A stretch of DNA of 64,000 nt from Polytrichum commune (Eukaryota; Streptophyta; Polytrichopsida; Polytrichales; Polytrichaceae). The notes under the pieces were generated by a model. It searched no databases. It was not told the origin of the DNA and saw only the letters and a program-made list of their open reading frames with translations. How positions within the stretch are numbered: position 1 is the first letter of the stretch; every line of letters starts with the position of its first letter. Made by a program: the position numbers and the translations under genes. This document shows positions 1 through 11,847 of the stretch, piece after piece. The DNA is taken from the NCBI GenBank assembly GCA_950295325.1, contig OX485808.1, forward strand, positions 870,501 to 934,500. Direction: 5' to 3'.

Positions 1-1403
1 TATTTTACATGTACTTCAATGTGTAAAACTCTCTCTCTCTCTCTCTACATGTGTATGTACACATTTTATAAGTGTTCATTCAGTGTAACATTTTCTTGTT
101 ATATACAAAAATATATATAATTATATCCCATGTCTATTAATGTGGTCCACTATAATATTGTCATATTATATTACTTTTTGTAAAATGTAACTTTTCTTGA
201 TCCATATTAATTTTGAATCCATTACATTAAATGTTCAAAACCAAAAAAATGAGATCAACATTTTTTACATGGACATGAATTACTATGAATTTTACATATA
301 TGATATTAATAACATACTAAAAGCATAAATATTTTGTTAAGAATTATAATTTTATAATTGAATATCAATATCTTATCAATATGTAATCCACTTGAATTTC
401 AACCCACACATAAACTATAGTGGGCCACAATACTTTTCTACCCAAGCTCACTTCAATGCACATTGTTAGGTGTCAAAGGCATATTAACCAAAAAACAATT
501 GATTTGCACTTAGTCCATGAATAAATTCAAGCACCATGATACTATAATACATGACTTGGTATCATAGATTCATTACCTATGGTAATTAAGCCCAACAACT
601 TATCTAGCAAATGACTACATTATGTTCAATGACTAGATGGTATTGTTATCATCAAGTAATAATGTAATGATGTGATATGTAGGTTTCCATATCTCATTTG
701 TAATTTGCTAGAAAATACTCAAAGGTCTCAATTACTATGCTAGAATTTGTGTATCCCTCAATCAACCAATCAAAACAACATAATCCCTATCACTTGTGTG
801 ACATTTCAAGAGTAAAAGAACATTCAAAGGTAAGCAATGCATTATTGAGGATGTTCAAAATGTGATAAACCAACTTTACATGCACCCATGCCAACCCAAA
901 CATACTACAAAGGCCGCTAGTATGTCAAACACCATATGCTTCACACTTGATATGTATTGCCCCACACATTCCCCCCCCCCCCCCAACAAAAAAACAAAAA
1001 AAAACAAAAAAAAAACTCACTATCCTATTCCTAACACCACTACATTATCTCATTTCGCCAAGTACCAACTCTCATCAATGGCCACACACATCCCGGATCT
1101 CATACTTTCCCCTGAACATCAACAACATCAACCCAACTTTTAACACCTCCCATAACATTTACTATTCATAAGCCCTACTACATCCTAATATTTATACAAT
1201 TTTTTTTTGTCAAAAAAGTGATACTCTCCTTCTCGAGGTCATAATCAACATACACAACTAATCTTCACACATCATTCAAGCATGTGACATTGAACTCCAC
1301 CATGAGCTTCTTAACGCCCTCACACGAAACTTATCACTCTCATTCAACACAACACCACAAACGATAGTTCCTTTGCCAATTTCCTTACGTTAAAACTAGA
1401 AGA

Positions 1404-1730
1404 CACTCTAACCTCCCCGATATCATGCATGTGGCAACCAAAGTGCACGTGATTTTAAGGAGGTCTACAATGTTAACATGGATGCATGATAGTAAAGAAT
1501 TAGTGTAGTGTATGACATTATGAAATAACACAAAGTCAACATTGCAAGAATGACAATGATGACAACATGATGCATGCGAGGGCATGATTTGAATTCTTTG
1601 GTGGATCACTTTAATGCCCAAATCCGTGATATATGAGAAGGAATGTGACAACAAGGTAGGAGATACAAATTGAACACATCCGTTCCCTAGGGTTTCCATA
1701 TGTAAGAAAAGGGCATGACACTATAGAGGG
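1404..1730 (+). repeat. Dispersed repeat family A, copy 1
   Basis: This stretch matches 44024-44345 on the same strand over about 320 bp, at roughly 80% identity by eye. Shared blocks include GCAACCAAAGTGCACGTGAT, GTTAACATGGATGCATGA and CACATCCGTTCCCTAGGGTT. Both copies contain a minus-strand open frame giving similar peptides, but the frames look incidental. The termini are not defined, so the element class is unknown. Confidence 0.75.
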
Positions 1731-3213
1731 TGAAATTACAGAGGTTAGGATGTACTCTCATCTCCCTTCCGTCTTCCTACCATATATAGACCCTATGAAT
1801 AATGAGCCCCATTCCTCCCACCACTCCACATGGGGTGCACTCATTGTTAGAATAAGGAACCATGTGTGTGCATGACCATGAAATTGATACCCCTAATATA
1901 CAAGATTTTCCCCCTCTTAAAAATGATATACATACAATATGTGGCTAGGAAATCCCCTCGAATACATATACAAATGAGAAATAAATAAATCATATACACT
2001 AGAAATATCATATGGCTAAAATACTCTTAGCAAAACATATATTTTTTTTATTGATGAATTCATTAAACTCTTGTTCATCCATTAAATATGACTCATACAA
2101 AAAAAAATTGCAATATAAATCATTGTAGCCAATGCAGTAATGATTTCTAACTCTATCATTAAATCTTAGGTCCACATTGACCCATTCTTATTTTGATACC
2201 AAGGTTGACCTTATTTTCATATCAGTAAGCGGATTCTAGAGGTCAATTAGTCGTTGATACTCAATCCACATGTTGCCAATTTTGTGGTGCATCCTACAGA
2301 CCCTTCCCAAATACCAAGTCTTGGTGGTCAATGTTTTAGCCAACTCGTTCTTTCTTTATCCATTTCTCTTCACTTCTTCAGCTACCGCTTGAGAACATTT
2401 CGATTTCAATGACTAATCATTATCCTAGCTCGTAATGATCAAATTTTAGGTTTGACATACAACATATCATACTTGATTCTAATGAACCTATTTTTTGGAC
2501 AATGTGAGATAACTATTCAACTCACATATTGGATGTAATATTCATTTGAACCTCTTGTAGATTACACACTTCATTATAACTGACTACAGGCCTAAAGGTA
2601 GAAATCCAACTAGGACTATATGAATAATATGTCTAATACATTTACATAATTAGAATGAAGAATACTCATATCCTATGTATATTTTGTAACCCCTAGACAT
2701 AATTAACATCCCTTTTGTGCACCCATATGAGTCAATATTTTTAGCAATGAGTGCACCCCCAAACCTACCCTAATTTTAAAACCATTGTAGTATACTCAAC
2801 ACATAAGCCTAGCACTACTAAGATGCCTCACCTCACAACAAATACTATAAGCCCCCCAACACATCCCACCCACCTTGATAACATATTTTCTCCCCCGACA
2901 TCCACATACAATCTTTTGAGAATTTCTATCATGCCTTCAATCATCAATCACAATTCACAAACCCTTTGACACACATAATATTTCCCTCCAATTCCCATCC
3001 CTTCCAGTCCCAATAATCCAAGCTACAAGAAAATTTACAACACCTATCAATGGTTTCAACCATCCCCCCCACGCTTAAACTTCAAGCATTCACAACACAC
3101 TTCCTAGATACAAACCTCAACACTCTCCTAGAACTCTCCATGACTCTCAACACACCAAACTTGTTGTCTTTCCCCCAATGACTAACAACCCACTCTAATC
3201 TCTTATGACAAGT

Positions 3214-3289
3214 CCTATGTCCCGTGGACATAGGTCTAGGGGTGGAACGAACAGACACTTCATTCACGTCGATCCCCTACGGGGATCGA
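3214..3289. repeat. Two adjacent short hairpins
   Basis: Two perfect inverted repeats with 9-bp arms and 3-nt loops lie about 34 bp apart. The first pairs CCTATGTCC (3214-3222) with GGACATAGG (3226-3234). The second pairs TCGATCCCC (3269-3277) with GGGGATCGA (3281-3289). Function is unknown; they could be remnants of a mobile-element end. Confidence 0.6.
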
Positions 3290-5307
3290 AGTTTCTTCTC
3301 TCTCTCTTATGACAATTGTTGTTATAATCTTATGCATAATAGTAAATGGTGCATGAAGATCACTTTATGTTGTTCACATCCTCAAGCAACAGAAAGTAAT
3401 GATATCTTCTTTTTTTCGGGCATTTCCAGCACCGGTGTTGAAAATTTATGTTATGTTTTCTTCGAATCCAACTGTATGGATGTGAACTAGATTGTCATAT
3501 ATTATTTCTCGGGAAATTTGAAGTCATCTCGACCACATTTGCTAGGTCAGGTTGACATATGAACATGGCCTTCATTTGGAGGGTGGCGAGAGAAAATTCT
3601 GAAAGTTTTTGTTTCATGACCATTTTGGTCATGCCACAAATTTTGAAAAGTTGGCAACCTTGCCATAATATGTTATATGGATGATGTATCAACTACTCCT
3701 AGAAATTTGGGGTTTCTTGAGACAAATTTAGATGAAGTCCGTCACTTTCAAAAATTGGAGGGGTAGCATAAGGTCATTTTGGGAGATTTCCCTTTTTTCA
3801 TGGAGCAAACAACATGTGCCCTCATTTATTTTTCTCCAAATTCATCTAAGTTTAGTCAAGTTGTGAACAACCGTTGCCTTTGTCATGAGGGGAAGAAATC
3901 CCACCCAAATTGGGCATCATGTTTGAAAGATATTGGCTTTTAAATTTTGCTCCTATATTTGGGCCGCCTCTCAAACCAAGCTATGCATGCGAACCTAACA
4001 AAAAATCCTACATGCTTGAAGTATGAGGTGTTTATATGTTGTTTTGGCCCACATGGTGATAGGCACCACCCTACATTAGTAGACACCTTCCATCCACGTA
4101 GATTGCCATCTAGTGGGTCGCAAATCCCATCAAAATATTAGGTGGTGACTCATTACATGTTGCATGAGCATTAAGGGGTTCAAACATATTAGCCTCCATT
4201 AGGTAATCCAAACAAACATATTGTACCCCCCCCCCCCCGACCACCACCCCCACCCACCTCTCTCACTGTGTGCCTGAGCACAAAGCGGTTTCCTGCCACG
4301 AAAAATAAAAAACATTTTGGAAACACCAACTCCTTATCTACTGCTCCACAAGGAGAGCTCTATGATATATTCCTCCTCATCCACAAGCTACATGGCATCT
4401 CCATCCAACTATTCTCTAACTATCCCAAATCAAAGATGCCCAATATCCCACATCCTCCCACATCCTCCCACAAATCCAACCTCATATATCCATGGAAAAC
4501 CTCCCTCTCTATCACTGCCAAAGACATCAAAACTGGAGCCCCCAACATTGCAACACATCGAACTTCCTTCAATTGCTACAAGGCCATCAAGAAATATTGA
4601 TTTCTCCTTAACACGAAACCCAAAAGAATACAATAGAAAACATTCACTTCCTCCAAACAAACTTCCTTAAATTGCTCAATGCACTCCTATGGTAACATCT
4701 TCACCATGGGATATGCTATATCTCATGAACGTTACCTCCAACAATGCACATCCTTTTAAAACCAATCTCTTATGTAAAGACCACACCCGATCATCCTCAA
4801 GATTGTTGTTGCGTTGTCCAACAATACCCATGACACTACCCCCAAGGCTTTATTCTTGACAAGTTGGGCCCCATTCACCCTATCTCCAAGCTCGTCAATT
4901 GCACAACTTGTGATGGTTGTCTACAAAACCTCTCCAATGGTAAAGCTCTTAGTCATTATAATATTCCAAATTGATGTCCTTAAGATCGTACCTCCCCAAA
5001 TTCATGATGTACTTTAACCTTTCTTTCATACTTCCAATGAATGTTTGACAATAAACCTCGCATATTGCGCCATTGGCCGCTCCAAGCAAACTACTTAATA
5101 ATTATGGTATTCGAACCCCCATCCCCACACTACCTTAATGGGCGTACACAAAGCAAAGGGTACTTATTAAAACCATCTCATTCCACGTTACATAGAAGGC
5201 CCATAAATAAACCTTAGAATGAGATTGAAGAGAAGTATCTTAAATACCAACAACATGCAAAAAAGGGAAACTTAGCTTAGACGTAAGTTTTGTTTACGCA
5301 TTAGTTC

Positions 5308-5693
5308 TGTTAGAAGTAAATAGGTTGCACAGAGAAACAGAGTATTGGTACGCAATTACTTCAATGTGTTCACTTGCTCAAATGGCGGAACAAGGGGTAT
5401 ATATAATAAATGTCTTGGCTTTAGGGTATGAAAGCCAGGTGTCGCAACCACAGCGCACCGTATACTGGCACCTAGTCTACCTCGGTATGTACTGGTTGAT
5501 ACCCGCTAATACCCTCGGGATGACCGGACAAGGCCCAGGGTCTTCTGCTAATTGCTTGGATTACAGACTAAGTGTATCTGTAGATAACCAGGTAAATACC
5601 CTGGTCCTTTTACAGGTATACACTAACAAGTTATGGCTGTCTATAAGATAGATTAGTTAACACCTGGTTGCTAACTTATTAACTATCTTAACA
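5308..5693 (-). repeat. Copia 3' LTR
   Basis: This is the left copy of the 386-bp direct repeat, starting TGTTAGAAG and ending CTTAACA in plus-strand reading. It is the 3' LTR because the element is transcribed leftward. It is preceded by target duplication AGTTC. Confidence 0.97.
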
Positions 5694-5784
5694 CTCCTCC
5701 TCAACCTGGTGTTTAACCTCATTAAAAACTTTTCCAAGTAAAAACCCAATTTAGGGATAAAAACCTTGGATAAAGAAAAGAGCA

Positions 5785-7194
5785 TTAACTACCAGGAGAG
5801 GTTAAGGATTGGAGTGTTTTCATGCTAGCTGCTTTAATCAGTCTCTTATGTTTGTATGCTGGTAATGCTTTGGTCAGCATATCTGCAATGTTGTGTTCTG
5901 ATTCTACTTTCCTGATTTCTAATTTCCTATTTGCTATTAAGTCCTGGCTATAAGTAAAAATGTGTGGACTTATATGTTTCGTTCTATCTGCTTTTATAAA
6001 GCCTGAGGACATCTGCCTAATACATGCTGCATTATCCTCAAAGACTACTGTTGGTCTATCTTGAATTTGTAAACTGCACTGTTTCACCAGGATCTGCTCC
6101 ATAGTTCTCAGCCACACACACTCCCTAGCTACTTCATGGAAAGCTATTAACTCTGCATGATTGGTGGATGTAGCTGTAATTGTCTGCTTTGTAGATCTCC
6201 ACGAAATTGGGGCGCCATTCTTCATAAAAATGTAGCCTGTTTGTGACTTACCTGTAGCCACATCAGTACGAAATCCAGAATCTGCATATCCTGTAATTTC
6301 AGGTTTATCAGTTTTTCTATAAAACAGTCCTAGGTCAGAAGTGCCACGTAGATATCTTAATAAATGTTTGACACCATTCCAATGTCTAATAGTTGGATTC
6401 TGACTATGCCTAGCTAACATACTAGTTGCAAATGCTATGTCAGGCCTAGTATGTGTTGTTAGATATGTAAAGGCTCCAACCGCTGTGAGGTACCTTGACC
6501 TGTCTACTACCTCCTCCTCCTCCTCACGAGGTTGGTAGGGGTCGTCATTGGTTTTACTATGACCAATCATGGGTGCAGCCAAGGGATTTGCTTTATCCAT
6601 CTGGAATTCTCTAAGAATTTTGTGCACATAGGCCTCCTGATGTAAGAGAATGCCCTCATTACTGACATGGTGTACCTGTAGGCCTAGACAGAAAGTAGTA
6701 GGTCCTAAAAACTTCATGTCAAATTGCTGAGTTAATATATTCTGGGCATATGTGCATAATTCTGGGCTACCCAAAATGTTCAGATCATCAACATAAACAG
6801 CTATGATAGTGAAGTCAGAACCTTTTGCATAGGTAAACAGACATGGTAAAGTAGGGTTGTAAAGGAAACCTTTTGCAATCAGAAAATTGCACAAGTGATG
6901 ATACCATGTTCTGCCTGACTGTTTCAGGCCATATAATGCTTTACAAAGTCTTAAGCCTGCAAATCTGCCAGGTTTAGGATTAGGAATATTAGGTAGAAAA
7001 CCAGGAGGAGGAGCAAGGTACAAAACAAAGTCCAATGTACCATGCAAATATGCAGTAACAACATCAAGAAGGTAGATTTTCAAAGACAGATGAATTTTCA
7101 GGGCTAATAAGTATCTAAAGGATGTGGTGTCCATTATTGGACTATAGGTCTGGTCGTAATCGATGCCCGGTCGCTGAGTAAATCCCTGAGCCAC
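5785..7194 (-). pseudogene. Copia polyprotein, RT-RNase H part
   Basis: This open frame of about 469 codons carries the reverse transcriptase and RNase H domains of the Copia polyprotein. Visible RT motifs are KALYGLKQSGRTWYHHL and the catalytic YVDDL. The RNase H region shows TGYADSGF, GKSQTGYIF, FEDNAACI and the terminal HNIADMLTKALP, all classic Copia markers. It is in the same frame as the upstream gag-integrase frame and separated from it by a single in-frame TGA (7240-7242) plus about 15 codons that lack an ATG. The ATG at 7194 is therefore internal, not a natural start. Apart from that stop, I saw no other break in this part. Confidence 0.93.
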
Positions 7195-7239
7195 AAGTCT
7201 AGCTTTGTATCTTGTAACATTACCTTGTGTATCAAACTT

Positions 7240-10041
7240 TCAGGTAAAGATCAGCTTATGACCCACAGGAGGTTTTTCCAGATCTAAAGACAGTTCGCCA
7301 AACACACCATGTTTGCGTAAAGATGTATATTCAGTGTTTATAGCTGTCTGCCATTGGTGCCAGTCTGATCTAGACATGGCTTGTTTTAAGGTTGTTGGGT
7401 CAGAATCGAAGGTTTGATTGGCATCAGGTTCAGATGTCTGTCCAAAGTGAGTATCCCTGTCTTGAATATCTTCGGCATCTTCAAAGGAGTCTTCGACTAT
7501 AAAATAGGATTTTGGTCGTTTGGAATAGGTAGGCTGATGGATAGGATTACTAGGTTTGCGTTTGGGTAGTTGGTTCCCGGTACCAGGAAGAGGGTGTCGG
7601 ATAATACGGGTTTCAGATGAAAATCCATCTGGTGTATTTTCCGCAAGGGCTTTGAGGTTCAGAAGTTTAACAACTTCTGTATTTGTCAATGATGTAGGGG
7701 GATCAGGGTTGAGGGTAAGGGTTTCAGGAGCGGTAAAGTTGAGTGGTTCAGAAGGCTGGTTGGGTCTGTGGCGTAGAACTGGGAAGATGGTCTCAATAAA
7801 CCTGCAGTTGGCAAATCTAGCCCTTAGTAATGCGCCTGATTGAGGATCAAGATACCTTATGATTGATGTAGAATCAAAGCCAATGTAGATCCCTTCCTGT
7901 CTTTGAGCCCCAATGATATGTCTTTTAGGTTCAGTAACAGGCACCCAGACCTGACATCCAAATGTTCTGATGTGAGCAACATCAGGTGGTCTCCCTGCTA
8001 CCAATTCATAAGGGGTCTGTACATTCAGTAAGGTAGGTCTGAGACGCAACAAGGTTGTGGCATGAAGGACTGCATGACCCCACAAATTAGCTGGTAGGTT
8101 TGCATGTAAAAGCAGGGGTCTGGCTATTAGTTGAATCTTTTTAATGAAAGCTTCTGCAAGCCCATTCTGGCTGTGTTCATAAGGGACAGCATATGTTAAG
8201 GTTATGCCCATAGCCGAACAGTAATCTTCAAAGGAATGGGATTTGAATTCCTTAGCATTATCCATCCTTAAGTATTTAATTGGATGATCAGGAAAATGAT
8301 TCCGATAGCGTAGCAGGATAGCTAAAATTCTGGGAAAGACCATATTCCTGGTTGGGAGTAGAGACACCTCCAGATGACTGCCAGATGCATCTACAAGGAC
8401 AAAATAATACCTGAATACCCCATATGGTGGATTTATAGGACCACAGATGTCACCATGTAATCTATACAGGGGTGGGGGTAATTCCTTAGGTAGGGTCCAG
8501 GTAGATGGTTTCTTAATGTATTTCCCCTGGATACAGGCCACACAGTCATGAGTCTTTTCAGCATCTGAGGTCAGTAGGTTGTGGCCTGTAAGTAATGGAA
8601 GCATCCGGTGGAATAAAGTAGTGCCAGGATGTCCTAATCTTCTATGCCATAAATCAGGCTTGGCAATAGTATCAAAAGATACTCCCTGTGCCAGGTTGTG
8701 GCGTGATGCTTCAGGGTTTCCATCCCAAGCTGCCATACTAACCTCTTCCGCATCTATCAGAGAGATGAGGCTACATGTCAAGGGCTTTATGACAATCTTA
8801 TATAGGCCGTCGTCTCCCGCGTGTGCGGTGGCAAGGATCTCCTGCCCTTGCCTGAGCTCCAGAACCTCTTCATCATTTTCCATCGCAGTGGAAACGTGGA
8901 TCTTCCTCGCTCTCAGATCCCTGTAGCTGATCAGACTACGAGGCGCATCTGGAGCGTACATTGCATTTTCACATATGAGGGGGAAGCCCCCGGGCAGAAT
9001 TACCGTTGCCCGGCCCTCCCGAAACCGCATGTTTCGGCTTCCGGCCATTGTAATGATGTTACAATGCTGCCAGGACTTCGCATTTTCAGAGAAATGGAAG
9101 AATTCAGGACTGGTTAAAATTGTGTGGGTGGATCCACTATCTAGGAGGGCCACATCAGATTCAGATGTATGCATCCCATAGATAGTCATAAAACTCTCAA
9201 GGTCATGTGTAGAGGAGGGGTTCGGGTTCTCAAAATTATAAGTCTGCCTGGGTTGAAGGCGGAGTTGCTGTAATTCCTTGTACATATTAACCAGGTATGG
9301 GGGAGCGCGACATTCTTTCGCAAAATGACCCTGTCTACCGCATTTATGACAGTTTCCCTTTACTGATTTGGGAGGGTAGGGTCTATGAGGGAGTCTTGGC
9401 TTGGTGTGATGTCCTCTAATCACTGGTCGGGACTGTGGTTTATAAGTGGGTCTACGGAATGAACCTCTGGGAGGCCTCCTGGAAGCCTCAACATTGTGGA
9501 ATTCAGGCTGTCGTTCTGCAGTTGGGCCCCTTCTTCCAGCAGCATCACTAGCAGGTCCTCTGAATTGAGTTTGGCCACCAGGTCCACCAACAGGTCCAAA
9601 CTTGTAATCACCATATGCAGGGACAGCAGCAGTATTGTGTATCTCCCGCGCAGGTTTGGAATCAGCATTGCGCAACAGAAGCTGATGATGTTTTTCTGCT
9701 AGCAGTAGATGAGACATGAGATTAGTATGTTTCTTAAATTTCATATTGCGATATTGCTGAGATAAAATGGCAGTGGCAGGAGGAAAAGTAGATAGAGTTT
9801 TCTCTATAAGTTCAGCATCAGAGAGTGTTTCTCCACATAGACGAAGTTGTGCTGTGACACGGTGTAATTCAGAATTAAAAGAAGCAAAGTCTGGAAAATC
9901 TAGGACACGTAAGTTGATCCAGTCAGATCTGGCCTGGGGTAAAAATAGTGTTTGTTGATGATTGAAGCGTGAGTGCAGTAGAGCCCATAGTTCGGCGGGA
10001 TCTTCAATCTGCAGGTACTGCAAACGTAATGAGTGGTCCAA
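7240..10041 (-). pseudogene. Copia polyprotein, gag-protease-integrase part
   Basis: This is an open frame of about 933 codons. The N-terminal third is gag-like (UBN2-type), followed by the CCHC zinc knuckle CHKCGRQGHFAKEC. A retropepsin-like active site LLDSGSTHTIL comes next, then the GAG-pre-integrase motif LWHRRLGHPG. The integrase core shows HGDICGP, KYLRMDNAKEF and EHSQNGLAEAF, supplying the D, D and E catalytic residues. The frame ends at TGA 7240-7242 at the beginning of the RT domain. The real gag start is probably the ATG at 10298. That ATG is in another frame: a frameshift lies near 10180 and a second in-frame TGA is at 10069-10071. The ATG at 10041 is simply the first one after that TGA. 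Confidence 0.92.
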
Positions 10042-10298
10042 GTGCCGTCTGAGTTGATGCAGCGCTTGTCACCGGGCTGCTGGGGGAATCTGTTGTGCGG
10101 GATCAGTTGATGTAGACGGTTGGATCGTAAGTGTCTTGGCTAGATCCTCAGCAGAAAGGACAGTTTTAGCATCATTAACCACTCTAAGAAATTGGAACCG
10201 TCAGCATTTAATGGAGTGAACATTAATGACAACATTCGGTTCTCAATAAATGTTGGTTTAGTGGACATGGATTCTATTACAGATTGTCTTTTGGCCAT
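10042..10298 (-). pseudogene. Copia gag N-terminus, frameshifted
   Basis: Minus-strand translation from the ATG at 10298 gives a gag-like start that runs to NFLEW (about 10179-10193). There the gag-like sequence jumps to the frame used by the downstream polyprotein, which is then interrupted by TGA at 10069-10071. The lesions are seen directly. That 10298 is the original start is inferred from its fit to the gag N-terminus of Copia elements. Confidence 0.7.
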
Positions 10299-11257
10299 GA
10301 TGTGGATATGTACTCTGGATTTGGAATGTATGGTTAGATCAAATTAAAGCATAAAGTACATAGAAAAAGGTGCAGGTTAGTTTTTGAATTTCTACAGAGA
10401 ATAGCATATAGATATTAGAGAAGTACAGACAGATATTGAAGGAGTACAAACAGATATAAATACAATATTGTATTTACTTCTTCAAAATCTGTGTGCATTT
10501 CTGTTAGATAGTATCCTGTCAGAACAGGGTATTTATACATATATATATATATATATGTATGGTGTTAGTATATAAGGAGTCAGTATGTAGTTAAAGATAT
10601 ATATATATATATGTATATATATGTATATATCATTGATAAAAGAAAACGACAGTATATATTCAAGTAGTCAAAATATTATGAGGTGTTAGTATGTTCGTAT
10701 ATGTTATATATATTGTATATATATATATATAAACAACAGAGCATATGTATATATATATATTGTATATATATATAGAAATAAAGAAAAACAGTTAGTATTA
10801 TGGGAAAAACCACAGGTTAATGCACACGGTTAGTATATATAAAGCAGAGGGTGGATATCGGCGTTGGTTAGTATAAACAGAAAACGGATACAAGTTAGCT
10901 GTCCAAAGAAAATTTGAGCATTTGTCCGTTTATATGAGCAATGAAAGCATCAAAAGAAACTAAGCAGGAATGCAACAAGCACACAGTTAGGAGATAACAG
11001 ATAAGATAAGGAGGTCAGCAACTAATGCAAAAGCCTCCAAAGTATCGTCAGTAGATCAGAGTGAGAAGACTAGAAGCATGATAAGAAAAGTTGGACAGTC
11101 GCCAATTGTAGTGTGTGTGTGCATGCAAAACTATATCCTGTCTACAGAACTCGCTCAAGTGATCGTTCGTTTTTCCTCACTGGAGTAACTGCAGAATAAG
11201 GTAAGAGAAGAGAAACCACTATAAGGTAAGCTAAGTGCCAGGAGCGTGCTGATAACG
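10299..11257 (-). other. Copia untranslated leader with AT microsatellites
   Basis: About 960 bp separate the 5' LTR from the gag start. No long frame is present. TA/AT dinucleotide runs occur near 10536-10556, 10595-10630 and 10708-10775. The end next to the LTR carries the presumed primer-binding site (about 11240-11257). Confidence 0.7.
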
Positions 11258-11643
11258 TGTTAGAAGTAAATAGGTTGCACAGAGAGACAGAGTATTGGTA
11301 CGCAATTACTTCAATGTGTTCACTTGCTCAAATGGCGGAACAAGGGGTATATATAATAAATGTCTTGGCTTTAGGGTATGAAAGCCAGGTGTCGCAACCA
11401 CAGCGCACCGTATACTGGCACCTAGTCTACCTCGGTATGTACTGGTTGATACCCGCTAATACCCTCGGGATGACCGGACAAGGCCCAGGGTCTTCTGCTA
11501 ATTGCTTGGATTACAGACTAAGTGTATCTGTAGATAACCAGGTAAATACCCTGGTCCTTTTACAGGTATACACTAACAAGTTATGGCTGTCTATAAGATA
11601 GATTAGTTAACACCTGGTTGCTAACTTATTAACTATCTTAACA
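11258..11643 (-). repeat. Copia 5' LTR
   Basis: This right copy of the 386-bp LTR is the 5' LTR of the leftward-transcribed element, and it is followed by target duplication AGTTC. A TATA-like run (GTATATATAATAAATG on the plus strand, about 11347-11362) could serve the element's leftward promoter. It lies about 200 bp upstream of the CDKF-like start codon, pointing away from that gene. Confidence 0.96.
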
Positions 11644-11847
11644 AGTTCCGAAGGAGCGCTTAGCGAGGGGAGACTTGAGAGAGAAGGGACTAAAAATCTA
11701 GGCGGGGATTAGATTCCAGGAAGGCATGAGGGAGACGGCCACGGAGTCCTTCGTTGCAGAGCGAGGTGGAGCGATGGCGATTAGGGTTTCACTCTCGCGA
11801 TGAGGGGTTGACGATGACCCTGGCACCTTGGATCGGCCATCGGCGCC

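Larger units (their letters stand above)
1..5302. other. Gene-poor AT-rich intergenic region
   Basis: No convincing gene was found. Open frames here are short, have no recognisable domain and lie in low-complexity sequence. A (CT)n run lies near 31-46, a poly-C/poly-A tract near 969-1017 and a second poly-C tract near 4227-4239. One dispersed repeat (1404-1730) and two short hairpins (3214-3289) are listed separately. The right edge is the pre-insertion target of the Copia element. Confidence 0.6.
5308..11643 (-). mobile_element. Full-length Ty1/Copia LTR retrotransposon
   Basis: The element is 6336 bp and is bounded by two 386-bp direct LTRs that begin TG and end CA. They differ at only one position that I can see (AGAGAAACAG versus AGAGAGACAG). 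The 5-bp sequence AGTTC flanks it on both sides (5303-5307 and 11644-11648), which is an exact target-site duplication. Coding capacity is on the minus strand, in the order gag zinc knuckle, protease, integrase, reverse transcriptase, RNase H. Integrase before RT defines Copia rather than Gypsy. A purine-rich GAGGAGGAG lies just inside the 3' LTR (polypurine tract, plus-strand 5694-5703). Just inside the 5' LTR, minus-strand TATCAGCACG may be a diverged primer-binding site. The polyprotein carries two in-frame TGA codons and one frameshift, so this copy is unlikely to be autonomous. Confidence 0.97.

Noticed and set aside
969-988. Poly-C tracts here and near 4227 and 39197 as G-quadruplex or regulatory elements
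   Set aside because: Simple homopolymers with no other supporting context; lengths may be unreliable in the assembly.
4268-4670. Overlapping open frames of 110 and 117 codons
   Set aside because: They overlap in two frames, have Pro/Ser/Thr-rich low-complexity composition, no recognisable domain and no splice partner.
5095-5145. tRNA-like sequence (minus strand, GGTTCGAATACC resembling a B box)
   Set aside because: The T-stem does not pair properly and no A box, anticodon arm or acceptor stem could be found at the right spacing.
7556-9958. Plus-strand open frames inside the Copia element
   Set aside because: They are shadows on the opposite strand of the gag-integrase frame.
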